A DNA stretch of 64,000 bases from JBBATK01 sp044224515 (GTDB lineage: Bacteria; Bacteroidota; Ignavibacteria; Kapaibacteriales; NICIL-2), in contig JBGAKH010000015.1 of NCBI GenBank assembly GCA_044224515.1, positions 21,773-85,772 on the forward strand. The letters are read 5' to 3'. How positions within the stretch are numbered: position 1 is the first letter of the stretch; each line of letters begins with the position of its first letter. A program made the translations under genes and the position numbers. This document shows positions 8,801 through 17,038 of the stretch, piece by piece. The notes beneath the pieces are model-generated. The model worked only from the letters and a program-made list of their open reading frames with translations. It searched no databases and was not told the DNA's origin.

Positions 8801-9298
8801 ATGAAAACACGTTTTATGTGGGCAACTGCCCTTCTCATGCTAGGTGCACTCCTAGCACCTCATTTCTACAACTTGTTCAGCCCCGTACCGGATGCTTCAT
8901 CGACAGCCATGGCTAGTCCTCTCATGGCCGGTTGCGGTGTAACTCTCCGCGCATCCAACGCATCGGACATCACGTACCACATCGATATGGAAGGCTCCGA
9001 TGTGCGCGTGAAGGTTGGAAGTATCGCAGCTACCTGGTCGAAACTCAGCACACGTTGCGGCGCCGGCGATGTGTGGATTTATGAGCCAAAGTGCGGCATC
9101 AAGAATGTTACATGTCAAATGGATCTGGATTGCAACACGCAGCGACAATACCGCTTCCGTCTTACATCAATGAAGACACAAAATGGCAAGCGAGTTGTTG
9201 ACCAAACTGCGTGGGCATACTATCCCAAAGACGGAAACAGCTGGACAACGTCGCAAACTGTAGACCTCGGTGCCATTCCTTCCTATTTCCATCGCTAG
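8801..9298 (+). CDS. Small Cys-containing exported protein, unknown function
   Basis: 165 aa. N-terminal hydrophobic leader (MWATALLMLGALLAPHF), then a mature domain with five cysteines (MAGC, STRC, EPKC, VTC, LDC) spaced through strand-like sequence. VTCQMDLDCNTQRQYRFRL and the closing TSQTVDLGAIP suggest a beta-sandwich such as an fn3/Ig-type fold stabilised by disulfides. No family recognised. It is the last gene of the three-gene run and is followed by a strong intrinsic terminator at 9358-9400. Confidence 0.65.
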   Translation: MKTRFMWATALLMLGALLAPHFYNLFSPVPDASSTAMASPLMAGCGVTLRASNASDITYHIDMEGSDVRVKVGSIAATWSKLSTRCGAGDVWIYEPKCGIKNVTCQMDLDCNTQRQYRFRLTSMKTQNGKRVVDQTAWAYYPKDGNSWTTSQTVDLGAIPSYFHR

Positions 9299-9357
9299 GC
9301 AAATTCTAAAGTATTGGTGCGGATGTTTCCCTTGCCCTGCGGAACTCCCAATCCCAC

Positions 9358-9400
9358 AGCGCCTTAACGGTTGAACAGCGTTAAGGCGCTTGTTTTTTTT
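9358..9400 (+). terminator. Intrinsic terminator of the 7742-9298 gene run
   Basis: AGCGCCTTAACG and CGTTAAGGCGCT form a perfect 12-bp stem around a 9-base loop, followed by TGTTTTTTTT. This is canonical on the plus strand. Confidence 0.9.
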
Positions 9401-9410
9401 GAATCTCCCA

Positions 9411-9628
9411 ATTCGCGGGTGCTGTGTGCGATGCCTCCGGCATCGTGGGGGCTTTGGGGATTGGCTTCCCTAGGGTCTTCGCTTCGCGATGACCCTAGGC
9501 TAGGTTGTGGGATGCCTCCGGCATCCTGTCTGCTATTGTGGCTTTTCGCGTTTGTGTTTATTCACGGGAACCTAGGGTCTTCGCTTCGCGATGACCCTAG
9601 GCTAGGTTGTGGGATGCCTCCGGCATCC
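9411..9628. repeat. Paired-palindrome repeats, cluster 1, first copy
   Basis: Contains palindrome P (GGATGCCTCCGGCATCC or the CGATGCC...GGCATCG variant) at 9429-9445, 9510-9526 and 9612-9628. Palindrome H, CCTAGGGTC...GACCCTAGG with an inner TCGC-TTC-GCGA stem, lies at 9469-9499 and 9571-9601. H is followed by the spacer CTAGGTTGTG and then P in both complete pairs. Bases 9411-9577 are repeated almost exactly at 9847-10013. Reading frames through this DNA encode only the repeat (SSLRDDPRLGCGMPPAS) and are not considered genes. Confidence 0.9.
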
Positions 9629-9720
9629 TACGTTCAATGTCATCTTGGAATTCGCCCATACCGAGATCTCGCGTTTCAATGCCTGGCGCGTAAACACAAC
9701 GAAAAAGAACCAAGCCGATA

Positions 9721-9778
9721 GGATGCCGGAGGCATCCCACATTCTAGCCTGGGGTCGTAGCGAAGCGCAGACCCCAGG
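9721..9778. repeat. Paired-palindrome repeat, inverted copy with compensated stem
   Basis: P is at 9721-9737 and H at 9748-9778, in reverse order relative to the flanking copies. The H stem here is CCTGGGGTC with GACCCCAGG: both arms changed together relative to CCTAGGGTC/GACCCTAGG, so pairing is kept. Confidence 0.85.
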
Positions 9779-9846
9779 ATCACGCACGAGACGGATCACG
9801 ACGGTACCGGCATACAACAATTGAATGCACATTTGATTACAATTCG

Positions 9847-10013
9847 ATTCGCGCGTGCTGTGTGCGATGCCTCCGGCATCGTGGGGGCTTTGGGGATTGG
9901 CTTTCCTAGGGTCTTCGCTTCGCGATGACCCTAGGCTAGGTTGTGGGATGATTCCGGCATCCTGTCTGCTATTGTGCTTTTTCGCGTTTGTGTTTATTCA
10001 CGTGAGCCTAGGC
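9847..10013. repeat. Paired-palindrome repeats, second copy of the 167-bp unit
   Basis: Near-identical to 9411-9577. Contains P variant at 9865-9881, H at 9905-9935 and a mutated P (GGATGATTCCGGCATCC) at 9946-9962 whose left arm no longer pairs. The following TGTCTGCTATTGTG...TTTATTCACG segment is shared with copy 1 and with the reverse-strand copy near 30.8 kb. Confidence 0.9.
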
Positions 10014-10036
10014 TGCTTGCTCGATGTAGTAAATAA

Positions 10037-10067
10037 AAAGAGACGACTAGGACGTAGTCGCCTCTTT
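10037..10067. terminator. Hairpin with short T-run
   Basis: AAAGAGACGACTA pairs with TAGTCGCCTCTTT with one A-C mismatch around a 5-base loop. A- and T-rich arm ends would let it terminate in either direction. It sits just past the repeat cluster; no gene immediately precedes it. Confidence 0.5.
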
Positions 10068-10330
10068 CCCCAGACCCGACTGTATGAGAGCCGGGGGTCC
10101 AATCGTGGTTGCAAGAGAACTACTGCAACAGAGCTTCAGCCTTTATCCAACACTTGTATGTGTACTGGGGTATTTCATACAAGCTGTGGAGATGTCGGAC
10201 AAAGGAAGAGCAAATCCTCTGCTTCCACGAGTGTGTGTTATGGTGTGTAGGTGATCAGTGTGTTGTTCGTATTCAGTCAAGCGTAGGACCACTGCGCGAA
10301 TGATTGCTGCATGCCTCAAGTGATATGGAA

Positions 10331-10356
10331 GAGGTGCCTCCGGAAAGAGGCACCTC
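10331..10356. terminator. Perfect 10-bp hairpin downstream of the minus-strand gene at 10466
   Basis: GAGGTGCCTC pairs with GAGGCACCTC around CGGAAA. On the minus strand it lies about 110 bases past the stop of the gene at 10466-10807. There is no real T-run, so terminator function is only likely. Confidence 0.45.
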
Positions 10357-10465
10357 CTTAGTTGACCGCTACTATGGTTGGCAGCGATCCAGTTTGGTGG
10401 TTTACACCCAACGCGAAGCTGCGCCTAAGCGCGTGGTGACCTCTTAGAAAATCGAGGCCACTGTC

Positions 10466-10807
10466 TCAATGAAGAGCCGGGGAAATTTTACTAAAGGTTC
10501 TGCGGTACAATGCGTCGTCACGTATAGCTCGAATACTATACTCACCGGGTTCCAGATAGCCTACGTAGATGCGAAGGTAGTTGGTACCGACAGCCAGGAG
10601 ATGACTTTGTGAAGAGCGTACCGCACCGGTTGAGTCGATGACGCTTGTGACCATGCACTCACGAGTGTACGATTCTAGTTTCAACCATACGAATACAGTG
10701 GCACTCATCGGAAAGAGCGTGATCCCGCTCTCGTGCTGTGTTGTAGGTCTCATAGCCGGGATTGTCCCGGCAGCGCGCTGATGGCGTCCTCGGCTGTGTG
10801 TACTCAT
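10466..10807 (-). CDS. Small orphan protein resembling a detached sorting-type tail
   Basis: 113 aa from the ATG at 10807; an upstream in-frame ATG at 10882 would add 25 basic residues of low plausibility. The N-terminal 20 residues are basic and polar with no signal peptide. The rest is strand-rich: LFPMSATVFVWLKLES, VTSVIDSTGAV, LRIYVGYLEPGEYSIRAIRD and FSKI. The G-x-Y-x-I-R ... F-x-K-I pattern resembles the last strands of T9SS/Por-type C-terminal domains, but there is no cargo domain or leader. It could be a genuine small cytosolic protein, a fragment of a former secreted protein, or spurious. It is flanked by long gene-free stretches. Confidence 0.45.
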   Translation of the reverse strand: MSTHSRGRHQRAAGTIPAMRPTTQHESGITLFPMSATVFVWLKLESYTRECMVTSVIDSTGAVRSSQSHLLAVGTNYLRIYVGYLEPGEYSIRAIRDDALYRRTFSKISPALH

Positions 10808-11333
10808 TGTTTTCTCCCAATTAGTGCGTACGTAGTCCACTCTGCGTCGATGCGTTTTGTGGGTGTTCGGTGTACTGTACATGGCTAAAACATTGCACTT
10901 CCTTGTGCCCTTGTGTTCGTGCCTCCGTGCACTGCTACGGTGGACATCAACTGATCGAGTCGGATGGCGCTCTTGTGTCGTTCACGATGCTCTTCGTCAC
11001 GACGAAGAAATTGCTGTTGCAGGCTGTTGTGTGTTGAATCCGTACCGGTAGCAAGACGAAACAGTCCGAAACCTGGCACTACTCTCTCGTCTTATCTGCC
11101 TCTCAGGCAGCGTCATCGTGAAACCGAATCATCTGTTTTGTCACCGCGCTGCTGGCGCAGGGCTAACGGGCTATCAACGACCTGTCTACAATACCTACGG
11201 AAGAATGCGCTCGATGGTTTTCCTGCGACTCAACATTAGTATTTTTTCTAGCCTGTGGCTACGCCACAGGCTGTTTAGCACAAACAATGACGATGCGAAT
11301 TTCTATTCCTCCGAACCTGCAATCAGAGTATGC
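10808..11333. other. Intergenic stretch of about 525 bp
   Basis: No supported gene. It contains the 10-bp hairpin at 11250-11272 near the end of the anti-sigma gene. Remaining sequence shows no recognisable RNA or repeat. Confidence 0.4.
11250..11272 (-). terminator. Hairpin downstream of the sigma/anti-sigma operon
   Basis: AGCCTGTGGC and GCCACAGGCT form a perfect 10-bp stem with loop TAC. It lies about 60 bases past the minus-strand stop at 11334. The downstream run on the minus strand is A-rich rather than T-rich, so it is a terminator-like hairpin, not a textbook one. Confidence 0.45.
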
Positions 11334-12272
11334 TTAGTGTTTGGCCGCTCTCTTCATACTTCGAAAAGGCTCACCGGCAATGAATGGATCTTTTTTACGC
11401 TGCGTGGAAGCTTGAAGTGTACGCAGTACGGAAGCCGAACTTTGTGCTAACAAACGTGAAGCCTGCAGAGATTGAGCTCGTGGACTCTCTTCCATAGAGA
11501 GAGCAAATTCCGTGGACGCGGGAGTGGACTGCAGTTTCATCATGCTGCCGGGAGTGGCGGAAGTGTATTCTCCGACAGCGACAAATCGCTGTTCTTTTTG
11601 AGCCCAGAGTACCATCAGCTTGCCGGTATTCCGATCGATGGCATCGGTCATTGTGATGTATCGCATTGTGTCTTGCGGGTTCACATAGATACGAGCCACA
11701 ATGTATTTCGAGTCATTGATACCAAACAAGGGAATCGCGTGTGTGCTCGAGGAATTGCGAAAGTGTAGCTCTTGCTCAATAGCTCGCAAACGTTGTTCGT
11801 CGGCATTGGAACGCTGTTTATACTGTTCAATACTTAGCTGCGTCTGCACGAGTGACTTCTGCAGTTCGGATGTTCTAAGCATGAAATAGAGTGAGGTACC
11901 GATGGCTAGGATGCTGATTCCGAGAACACTGAGAAAGGGAAAACCAAGGAGAGCACTACGAGAACCTGATGTTGAGGCAGTTGCACTACCTGACGGTGTC
12001 GTACGTGGTTGAGCTTGTGTTCGCGTTGACTGTTGCAGGTCTGCACCGGCTTGTTGTACGGAGGACCAGATTGCGGCCTTAAGGTGTGGACGAGGATTTC
12101 GCGCATGTGCGCTACTTAGCAGCTCGAGCGTAGCTTGAAGCTCCTGAATCTCTCGCAAGACTTCCGGTGATTCAGCTTTAAGCTTCTCAATGCGTGCTGT
12201 GTCTTCTGCATTCGTCAAACCCAACACATAACTCTCAAGAATGTCGGGATCAAGAGTTAAGTCTTTACTCAT
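11334..12272 (-). CDS. Membrane anti-sigma factor, RskA-like
   Basis: 312 aa. Residues 1-75 form a helical cytoplasmic anti-sigma module beginning LDPDILESYVLGLTNAED and ending with HLKAAIWSSVQ. A Thr/Ser-rich linker leads to one membrane helix at about 109-131 (FPFLSVLGISILAIGTSLYF), then a short coiled coil (about 135-170). The external C-terminal domain has the RskA-type strand pattern (RYITMTDAID, GKLMVLWAQKEQRFVAV). Such proteins hold an ECF sigma factor at the membrane and release it after regulated proteolysis. The start overlaps the sigma gene by 8 bp, indicating translational coupling. The anti-sigma zinc motif (HxxxCxxC) is absent, as in RskA. Confidence 0.88.
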   Translation of the reverse strand: MSKDLTLDPDILESYVLGLTNAEDTARIEKLKAESPEVLREIQELQATLELLSSAHARNPRPHLKAAIWSSVQQAGADLQQSTRTQAQPRTTPSGSATASTSGSRSALLGFPFLSVLGISILAIGTSLYFMLRTSELQKSLVQTQLSIEQYKQRSNADEQRLRAIEQELHFRNSSSTHAIPLFGINDSKYIVARIYVNPQDTMRYITMTDAIDRNTGKLMVLWAQKEQRFVAVGEYTSATPGSMMKLQSTPASTEFALSMEESPRAQSLQASRLLAQSSASVLRTLQASTQRKKDPFIAGEPFRSMKRAAKH

Positions 12273-12816
12273 ACATATATTCTTTCAATAGTACTCGAAG
12301 GTGGGTGAAGGCAGCACGTACTCTAGTTTTAATGGTGCCCAGGGGAATCTGAAACTCATCAGATATCTCCTTTTGCGTATACCCTTGAAAATACAACAAG
12401 TCGATGAGGACTCGGTGGTCTTCAGGCAGAGTACGAATCTGCTCGGCTAGTCCAATCATGTCGATCGGAAGCTCCACACGCTGTTCGTCAGCAATACTTA
12501 CGGAATTTTCCGCTTCATGGACTTGGGCCCTCGCATATTTCGACCGAACGTAATCGATAGCATGATTGCGCGTTACGTTAAGCAACCAGGTAAACAGCGA
12601 TCCTTTGCTGCGATCGAAGCTATCGGCTCTCTGCCAGATTTTGACAAAGGCCTCTTGCAAGAGGTCCTCGGCAATATCTTCAGAATGCACAATCTTCACC
12701 ACGATCCCATACAAAGCCGGAGAATAAGCCTCGTATAGCTCATTGAATGCGCGCTCACTTCGCTCCGCCAAGAGCGCGATCAACTCCTCTTCAGTATGCC
12801 GTGCTTGCAGTGCCAT
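12265..12816 (-). CDS. ECF-type RNA polymerase sigma factor
   Basis: 183 aa from ATG 12816; an in-frame GTG at 12840 is less likely. Region 2 is complete: FNELYEAYSPALYGIV, then the core-binding and -10 recognition helix DLLQEAFVKIWQRADSF, and WLLNVTRNHAIDYVR. Region 4 carries the helix-turn-helix GYTQKEISDEFQIPLGTIK followed by TRVRAAFTHLR. The pairing with an overlapping RskA-like anti-sigma gene places it in the SigK-like ECF group. It would direct RNA polymerase to a small envelope- or redox-related regulon. A DUF4382-like lipoprotein gene lies 440 bp upstream on the same strand. Confidence 0.93.
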   Translation of the reverse strand: MALQARHTEEELIALLAERSERAFNELYEAYSPALYGIVVKIVHSEDIAEDLLQEAFVKIWQRADSFDRSKGSLFTWLLNVTRNHAIDYVRSKYARAQVHEAENSVSIADEQRVELPIDMIGLAEQIRTLPEDHRVLIDLLYFQGYTQKEISDEFQIPLGTIKTRVRAAFTHLRVLLKEYMYE

Positions 12817-13255
12817 GGCTTTCTCTTCTCTCGTATACACTGTTCGACAAGGCCGCTCACCGCGCCTTCTTCAAGAACCTTTTGTTTATCATCGCTCGTT
12901 CTTTCCAAAACCTTTCTATCAAAGGACGGATGTTCTGAAATCAATTTAGTCACTCCGGGCCTACGACCTTCTTTTTTGAAAGAGATTTCAGAGCACGACA
13001 TTCAGTGAGTGCATTTTCAGCAGATATGAGGTGCTTTAGAGCATGATTGAGACAATGAGATCTGCTATACTCTTGTGATTTCATGCTTACGACTGTTCTC
13101 TCAGTTTCAGCGCCTCTCGTTAGGTATGTGTATACATAACTCAAAGGCTCGGTGCCTAAGCAAGGAGCCTTTGAGGACGATCGGCGAAATCCAACACATG
13201 GTGAAGGTCCGCGGCGTGCATGCAATCCTTCGTATACATTCAGGGAAAAGAATGC
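12817..13255. other. Intergenic stretch upstream of the sigma gene
   Basis: About 440 bp between the DUF4382-like gene and the sigma factor, both minus strand. Short frames here have no leader or motif. It should contain the sigma operon promoter, but I cannot point to a convincing one. Confidence 0.4.
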
Positions 13256-13993
13256 TTACAGCCAGCGCTTCAGAGCATGAAAGCAGAAACGAATATTGTT
13301 GTCAATTTTCACTCTGTTGTTAGGATCTCTGGGGTCGACCACAGTAAATCCACTGCGGAAGAGCACTGTCGGATCTATCAACAAGGTCAGCTTTGCCGAT
13401 GTCGTTGGACTAATTGTCAAAGCACTGTCGAATTGCATCAACACGTTCAGTGTAGCGGCACTGGTATATCGAAACACATGTTCAGTACCGTTCTCGTACA
13501 CATGCCCGTCGATGATCATACTGTATCGATCACCGGTTACAAAGTCTGTGTAAACGTCATCGTTAATGAATGCAGACACTTCACTATTGCTAAAACGGTG
13601 CACTTCCAATTTGAGTTGATCAAACTTGCCATCGGGAAGGTCGGCACTCGCACTGAGTGTTGCACCTGTTGAATTGACCGTGATTAAGAATGGACCTACA
13701 CGCACGTTATGTCCGGGGAACAAGATGCCGTCTGTCTCTGCATGCAGCTTCACATCGTGTACAAGTATGCGTATGCGATCAATGTGCAAGGAGTCGGCTA
13801 CTAAACCGCCACTGGCAATCCGGTTATCGGATGGTGATGTGATGAGAGATGGTGTTACTGTGTTCTTTTCCATTTGCGCGTACATCTGCACTCCACCTTG
13901 ATCGGATGCAGGTGTTGTTGACGAGCTGCATCCCATGGATGCCGGAACAGTACAGGCAAGCAGAACATAGATACATGCGTTGATCTTTTTCAT
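13256..13993 (-). CDS. Lipoprotein with DUF4382-like domain
   Basis: 245 aa. The ATG at 13993 is supported by a strong Shine-Dalgarno (GGAGG, 7 bases upstream) and begins a lipoprotein leader, MKKINACIYVLLACTVPASMGC; an in-frame upstream ATG at 14056 is rejected. After a polar linker, residues about 70-240 form strand-rich sequence of the DUF4382 kind: LHIDRIRILVHDVKLHAETD, ADLPDGKFDQLKLEVHR, TLLIDPTVLF. The family is of unknown function and occurs on outer surfaces of diverse bacteria. Family assignment is from motif pattern only. No obvious operon partner. Confidence 0.72.
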   Translation of the reverse strand: MKKINACIYVLLACTVPASMGCSSSTTPASDQGGVQMYAQMEKNTVTPSLITSPSDNRIASGGLVADSLHIDRIRILVHDVKLHAETDGILFPGHNVRVGPFLITVNSTGATLSASADLPDGKFDQLKLEVHRFSNSEVSAFINDDVYTDFVTGDRYSMIIDGHVYENGTEHVFRYTSAATLNVLMQFDSALTISPTTSAKLTLLIDPTVLFRSGFTVVDPRDPNNRVKIDNNIRFCFHALKRWL

Positions 13994-14701
13994 TGCAATT
14001 CCTCCGATACAGTTAAACATGTATGTGGTGTCGACGATACAAAAAACCATTCTCACACTGTCGCAGCGCCGGATATACGCAACGCTTTTCTTTTCTTCCT
14101 GAGTAGAGAGGGGTTCAACCCTCCGTCAATCGTTGGTGCTTCCACTACCAAACGATTCGCATTCCATTGCCTTGAAGCGTACTCGTCGTTGTCGCGCTTT
14201 TGTGATACCTACGAAGGCTGCGCCGCCAGGGTTTTTCAGCGTGAAAAAAAATCGTAGGAAAAAGGAAGTGCATCGTTAAAAAAAATCGTCGTTGCAAAAT
14301 CCGCTCTTCCATTCCCCTCGTAGGTATTGCAGCAGATGAGAGATCGCTGCTCAACAACGAAGAACATCTGAGCACTTCAGATTAATACAGGACGCCAGGT
14401 CCCTACAATTCATTTCAGGTCACTATTCATTTTGAGTGGAGAAAAAATGAAGACCCATAGCACACACACCTTGTGCATGTGCACCGACGCCTTGTCGTGT
14501 GCAGTAACAACACTCCGGAGCGGACTTCGCACGGAAGATCCATCCCACACCTCTTACTCAATACTGACTAAAGGTCGCCATCGCCTTCTCATTGAAGCAC
14601 GAACACCCCGGTAGGAAGTGCCGCGCACTTCAAGCGAGTCAAGCCACACTGTGTTACATGACTACCACACTTTTTCTTCTTCATCATTTTCAGGAGACTT
14701 T
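13994..14701. other. Divergent intergenic stretch of about 700 bp
   Basis: Lies between a minus-strand lipoprotein gene and the plus-strand OmpA-family gene. AT-rich runs (AAAAAAAATCGT twice, near 14243 and 14278) suggest promoter DNA. A single copy of the TTCAGGTCAC motif, also found in the 13-bp array at 19113, occurs at about 14415. A 60-codon frame at 14432 lacks support. Confidence 0.4.
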
Positions 14702-16801
14702 ATGAAGTTGTTTCAATCACGATTTGCTGTCATGCTGACGGCGGCGATGTTCTGCTGTGCACTGCAGGTGAGCTATGCACAAAGCGAGGCCGGCCGCCTC
14801 GCTCTTGGATTTCACGTGGGACCCAACAAGTACTGGGGTTCATTTACTGATAATCAACTCTGGATGAGCGGTGATGTCTACACACGCTACAACATCCTCA
14901 ACTGGCTTTCCGTACATGGTTCTTTTGGAATCGGACAACTCCGCCACAAGAACACAAGCGACATGCAGACCCGCTTCGCTGACTACTATGCACTCTACAA
15001 GGGCAGTGTGCCTGACAAGAGTTTCGTTCGCACGTCGACCTATGAAGCCTTACTGTCCGTCAATCTATTCCCCACAGAATCCGTCGTCCCCTATCTCTTC
15101 GGCGGCATAGGCTATTTGGATTTCAACCCTGTTCGCGAGAACGACAACATCGCTCTACCCAACAACTCAGCCGGTGTGTATAGCAAAACGGCAATGACCG
15201 TGCCCTTTGGGGCCGGCGTTGAGTTTTACCTCAATGACAATTTGACTCTCAACATGAAGGCTGACTTTCGTCTTAAAGCAACTCCATGGTTAGATGATTA
15301 TAATATGACTCTTGCTTCTGACGGAACCATTTCCGAATCGAAAGATGATTTCGCAACCTTTGGCATCGGCTTCTCCTACTACATTTTAGGAAATGCGGAT
15401 CTGGATGGAGACGGTCTCACGAACTCACGCGAAAAGGCACTGGGTACGGATCCACTCAATCCGGATAGCGATGGTGACAAACTGAGCGATGGCACCGAAG
15501 TTTATAGCTCACACACCGAACCACTGCGCGTCGACAGCGATGGAGATGGCTTAAAAGACGGCGAAGAAGTTCTCTCACTAGGCACCGACCCAACTCGCGC
15601 AGATAGCGATAGCGACGGAATCAATGATGGTGAAGAAGTAAACAGAAAGACCGATCCAAAGGTCGCCGACACCGATAGTGATGGTCTTTTAGACGGTGAT
15701 GAAGTACTTCGTTATTCAACGGATCCACTCACTGCCGATAGCGACGGCGATGGTTTGCCGGACGGTGACGAAGTTCGACGCTATCAAACCGATCCTACCA
15801 AAGTGGATAGTGATGGCGACGGTCTCTCCGATGGTGATGAAGTACGCACCTTGTTTACCAACCCCAAAGCCGCAGACACTGATGGAGACGGACTTGCCGA
15901 TGGACTCGAACTACGACAATACACCACCGATCCAACCAAAGTTGATAGTGATGGCGATGGATTGAATGATGGTGACGAAGTGCAAAAGACCATGACGGAC
16001 CCCAAGAAAGCCGACAGCGATGCTGACGGATTGTCCGATGGCGACGAAGTCAAAAAGCACCTCACCAATCCGAACAAAGCCGACACGGACGGAGATGCAC
16101 TGAGCGACGCTGACGAAGTGCAGAAATACAACACCGATCCCACCAAAGCCGATAGCGACAATGATGGACTCAAGGACGGCGAGGAGCTAAACACCTATCA
16201 TACAGATCCAACCAAAGCCGACACTGATGCCGATGCACTGAGCGATGCTGATGAACTCATGGCTAAACATCCTCTCGCGCCGGGAGAGAAAACCGATCCT
16301 TTAAAGTCGGATAGCGACGGTGACGGCATCGCCGACAACGTGGACTACTGTCCAAACATTGCCGGCACTGTCAATGGCACGAAGAAGGGATGTCCGGAAG
16401 GTCCACGTGTCGGAACCAAAGTAGATTTCCCCGACATCTACTTCATTGTCAACACTGACACCTTTAACTACGACATCGAAGGAACAGCAACCAGCTTGGC
16501 GAAGCTTCTGGCTTATGTCAATCAATGTGACAAACTCCAAATCTCGATTGAAGGTCACGCCTCAGCCGAAGGTCAAAAGAAGCGCAATCAGGTTCTCAGC
16601 GACCTGCGTTCGAAACGGGTAAAAACCTGGCTCATCGAACAAGGTGTAAAGGCGGAGAAAATTCAGGGTACGATCGGTTACGGTTCGAGTCGACCAAAAG
16701 TAGAAGAACCCAATGCCAAATCAGTTAGCAAAGAAGAACTGGAGAACATCCGCAAGCAGAATCGTCGCATCACCGTCGTTGTTGTCAAAGGCTGCGACTA
16801 A
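14702..16801 (+). CDS. OmpA-family outer-membrane protein with TSP3 calcium-binding repeats
   Basis: 699 aa. ATG 14702 has AGGAG 6 bases upstream and starts a signal peptide (SRFAVMLTAAMFCCALQVSYAQ); an in-frame ATG at 14618 would bury it. Residues about 25-230 form an OmpA-type 8-strand barrel (FGGIGYLDFNPV, FGAGVEFYLNDN, FATFGIGFSYYIL). Residues about 232-545 are some 14 thrombospondin type-3 repeats, mostly 23 aa long, of the form TDPTKVDSDGDGLSDGDEV, each with an acidic Ca2+ loop. Residues about 580-695 are an OmpA C-terminal peptidoglycan-binding domain (IEGHASAEGQKKRNQVLSDL). The protein would tie the outer membrane to the cell wall through a calcium-stiffened arm. Followed by a strong terminator. 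Confidence 0.95.
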   Translation: MKLFQSRFAVMLTAAMFCCALQVSYAQSEAGRLALGFHVGPNKYWGSFTDNQLWMSGDVYTRYNILNWLSVHGSFGIGQLRHKNTSDMQTRFADYYALYKGSVPDKSFVRTSTYEALLSVNLFPTESVVPYLFGGIGYLDFNPVRENDNIALPNNSAGVYSKTAMTVPFGAGVEFYLNDNLTLNMKADFRLKATPWLDDYNMTLASDGTISESKDDFATFGIGFSYYILGNADLDGDGLTNSREKALGTDPLNPDSDGDKLSDGTEVYSSHTEPLRVDSDGDGLKDGEEVLSLGTDPTRADSDSDGINDGEEVNRKTDPKVADTDSDGLLDGDEVLRYSTDPLTADSDGDGLPDGDEVRRYQTDPTKVDSDGDGLSDGDEVRTLFTNPKAADTDGDGLADGLELRQYTTDPTKVDSDGDGLNDGDEVQKTMTDPKKADSDADGLSDGDEVKKHLTNPNKADTDGDALSDADEVQKYNTDPTKADSDNDGLKDGEELNTYHTDPTKADTDADALSDADELMAKHPLAPGEKTDPLKSDSDGDGIADNVDYCPNIAGTVNGTKKGCPEGPRVGTKVDFPDIYFIVNTDTFNYDIEGTATSLAKLLAYVNQCDKLQISIEGHASAEGQKKRNQVLSDLRSKRVKTWLIEQGVKAEKIQGTIGYGSSRPKVEEPNAKSVSKEELENIRKQNRRITVVVVKGCD

Positions 16802-16853
16802 TACTGACACCCTTCCGGCACGCTCATCGTCGTGACACGGAACTCGATACCAA

Positions 16854-16890
16854 AAAGGCAGCGATACCCTTCTATCGCTGCCTTTGTTTT
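16854..16890 (+). terminator. Intrinsic terminator of the OmpA-family gene
   Basis: AAAGGCAGCGATA and TATCGCTGCCTTT form a perfect 13-bp stem around CCCTTC, followed by GTTTT. Confidence 0.9.
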
Positions 16891-17038
16891 ATGCGCACCG
16901 GCTTTCACATCAATCTCAACTAGCCCGGCAATCTCCTCAATCTCTTGACTCTGTGTTCATTACTCTCGTGGTGCCTGCTGAGATCTGCTAGCACGCTCCG
17001 CCGCTGACAATCTCTAGGCTATTCCTCTTCCTTGTAGC

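Noticed and set aside
9429..9962. Possible CRISPR array
   Set aside because: The repeats are palindromic pairs with similar, partly identical spacers of very unequal length. There are no unique equal-length spacers and no cas genes.
9371..10250. Plus-strand reading frames with repeated peptide SSLRDDPRLGCGMPPAS
   Set aside because: They are translations of the H and P palindromes. The same peptide appears wherever the repeats lie, with no leader, start signal or independent conservation.
14432..14614. 60-codon frame before the OmpA-family gene
   Set aside because: It has no motif or signal peptide and lies in probable promoter DNA.
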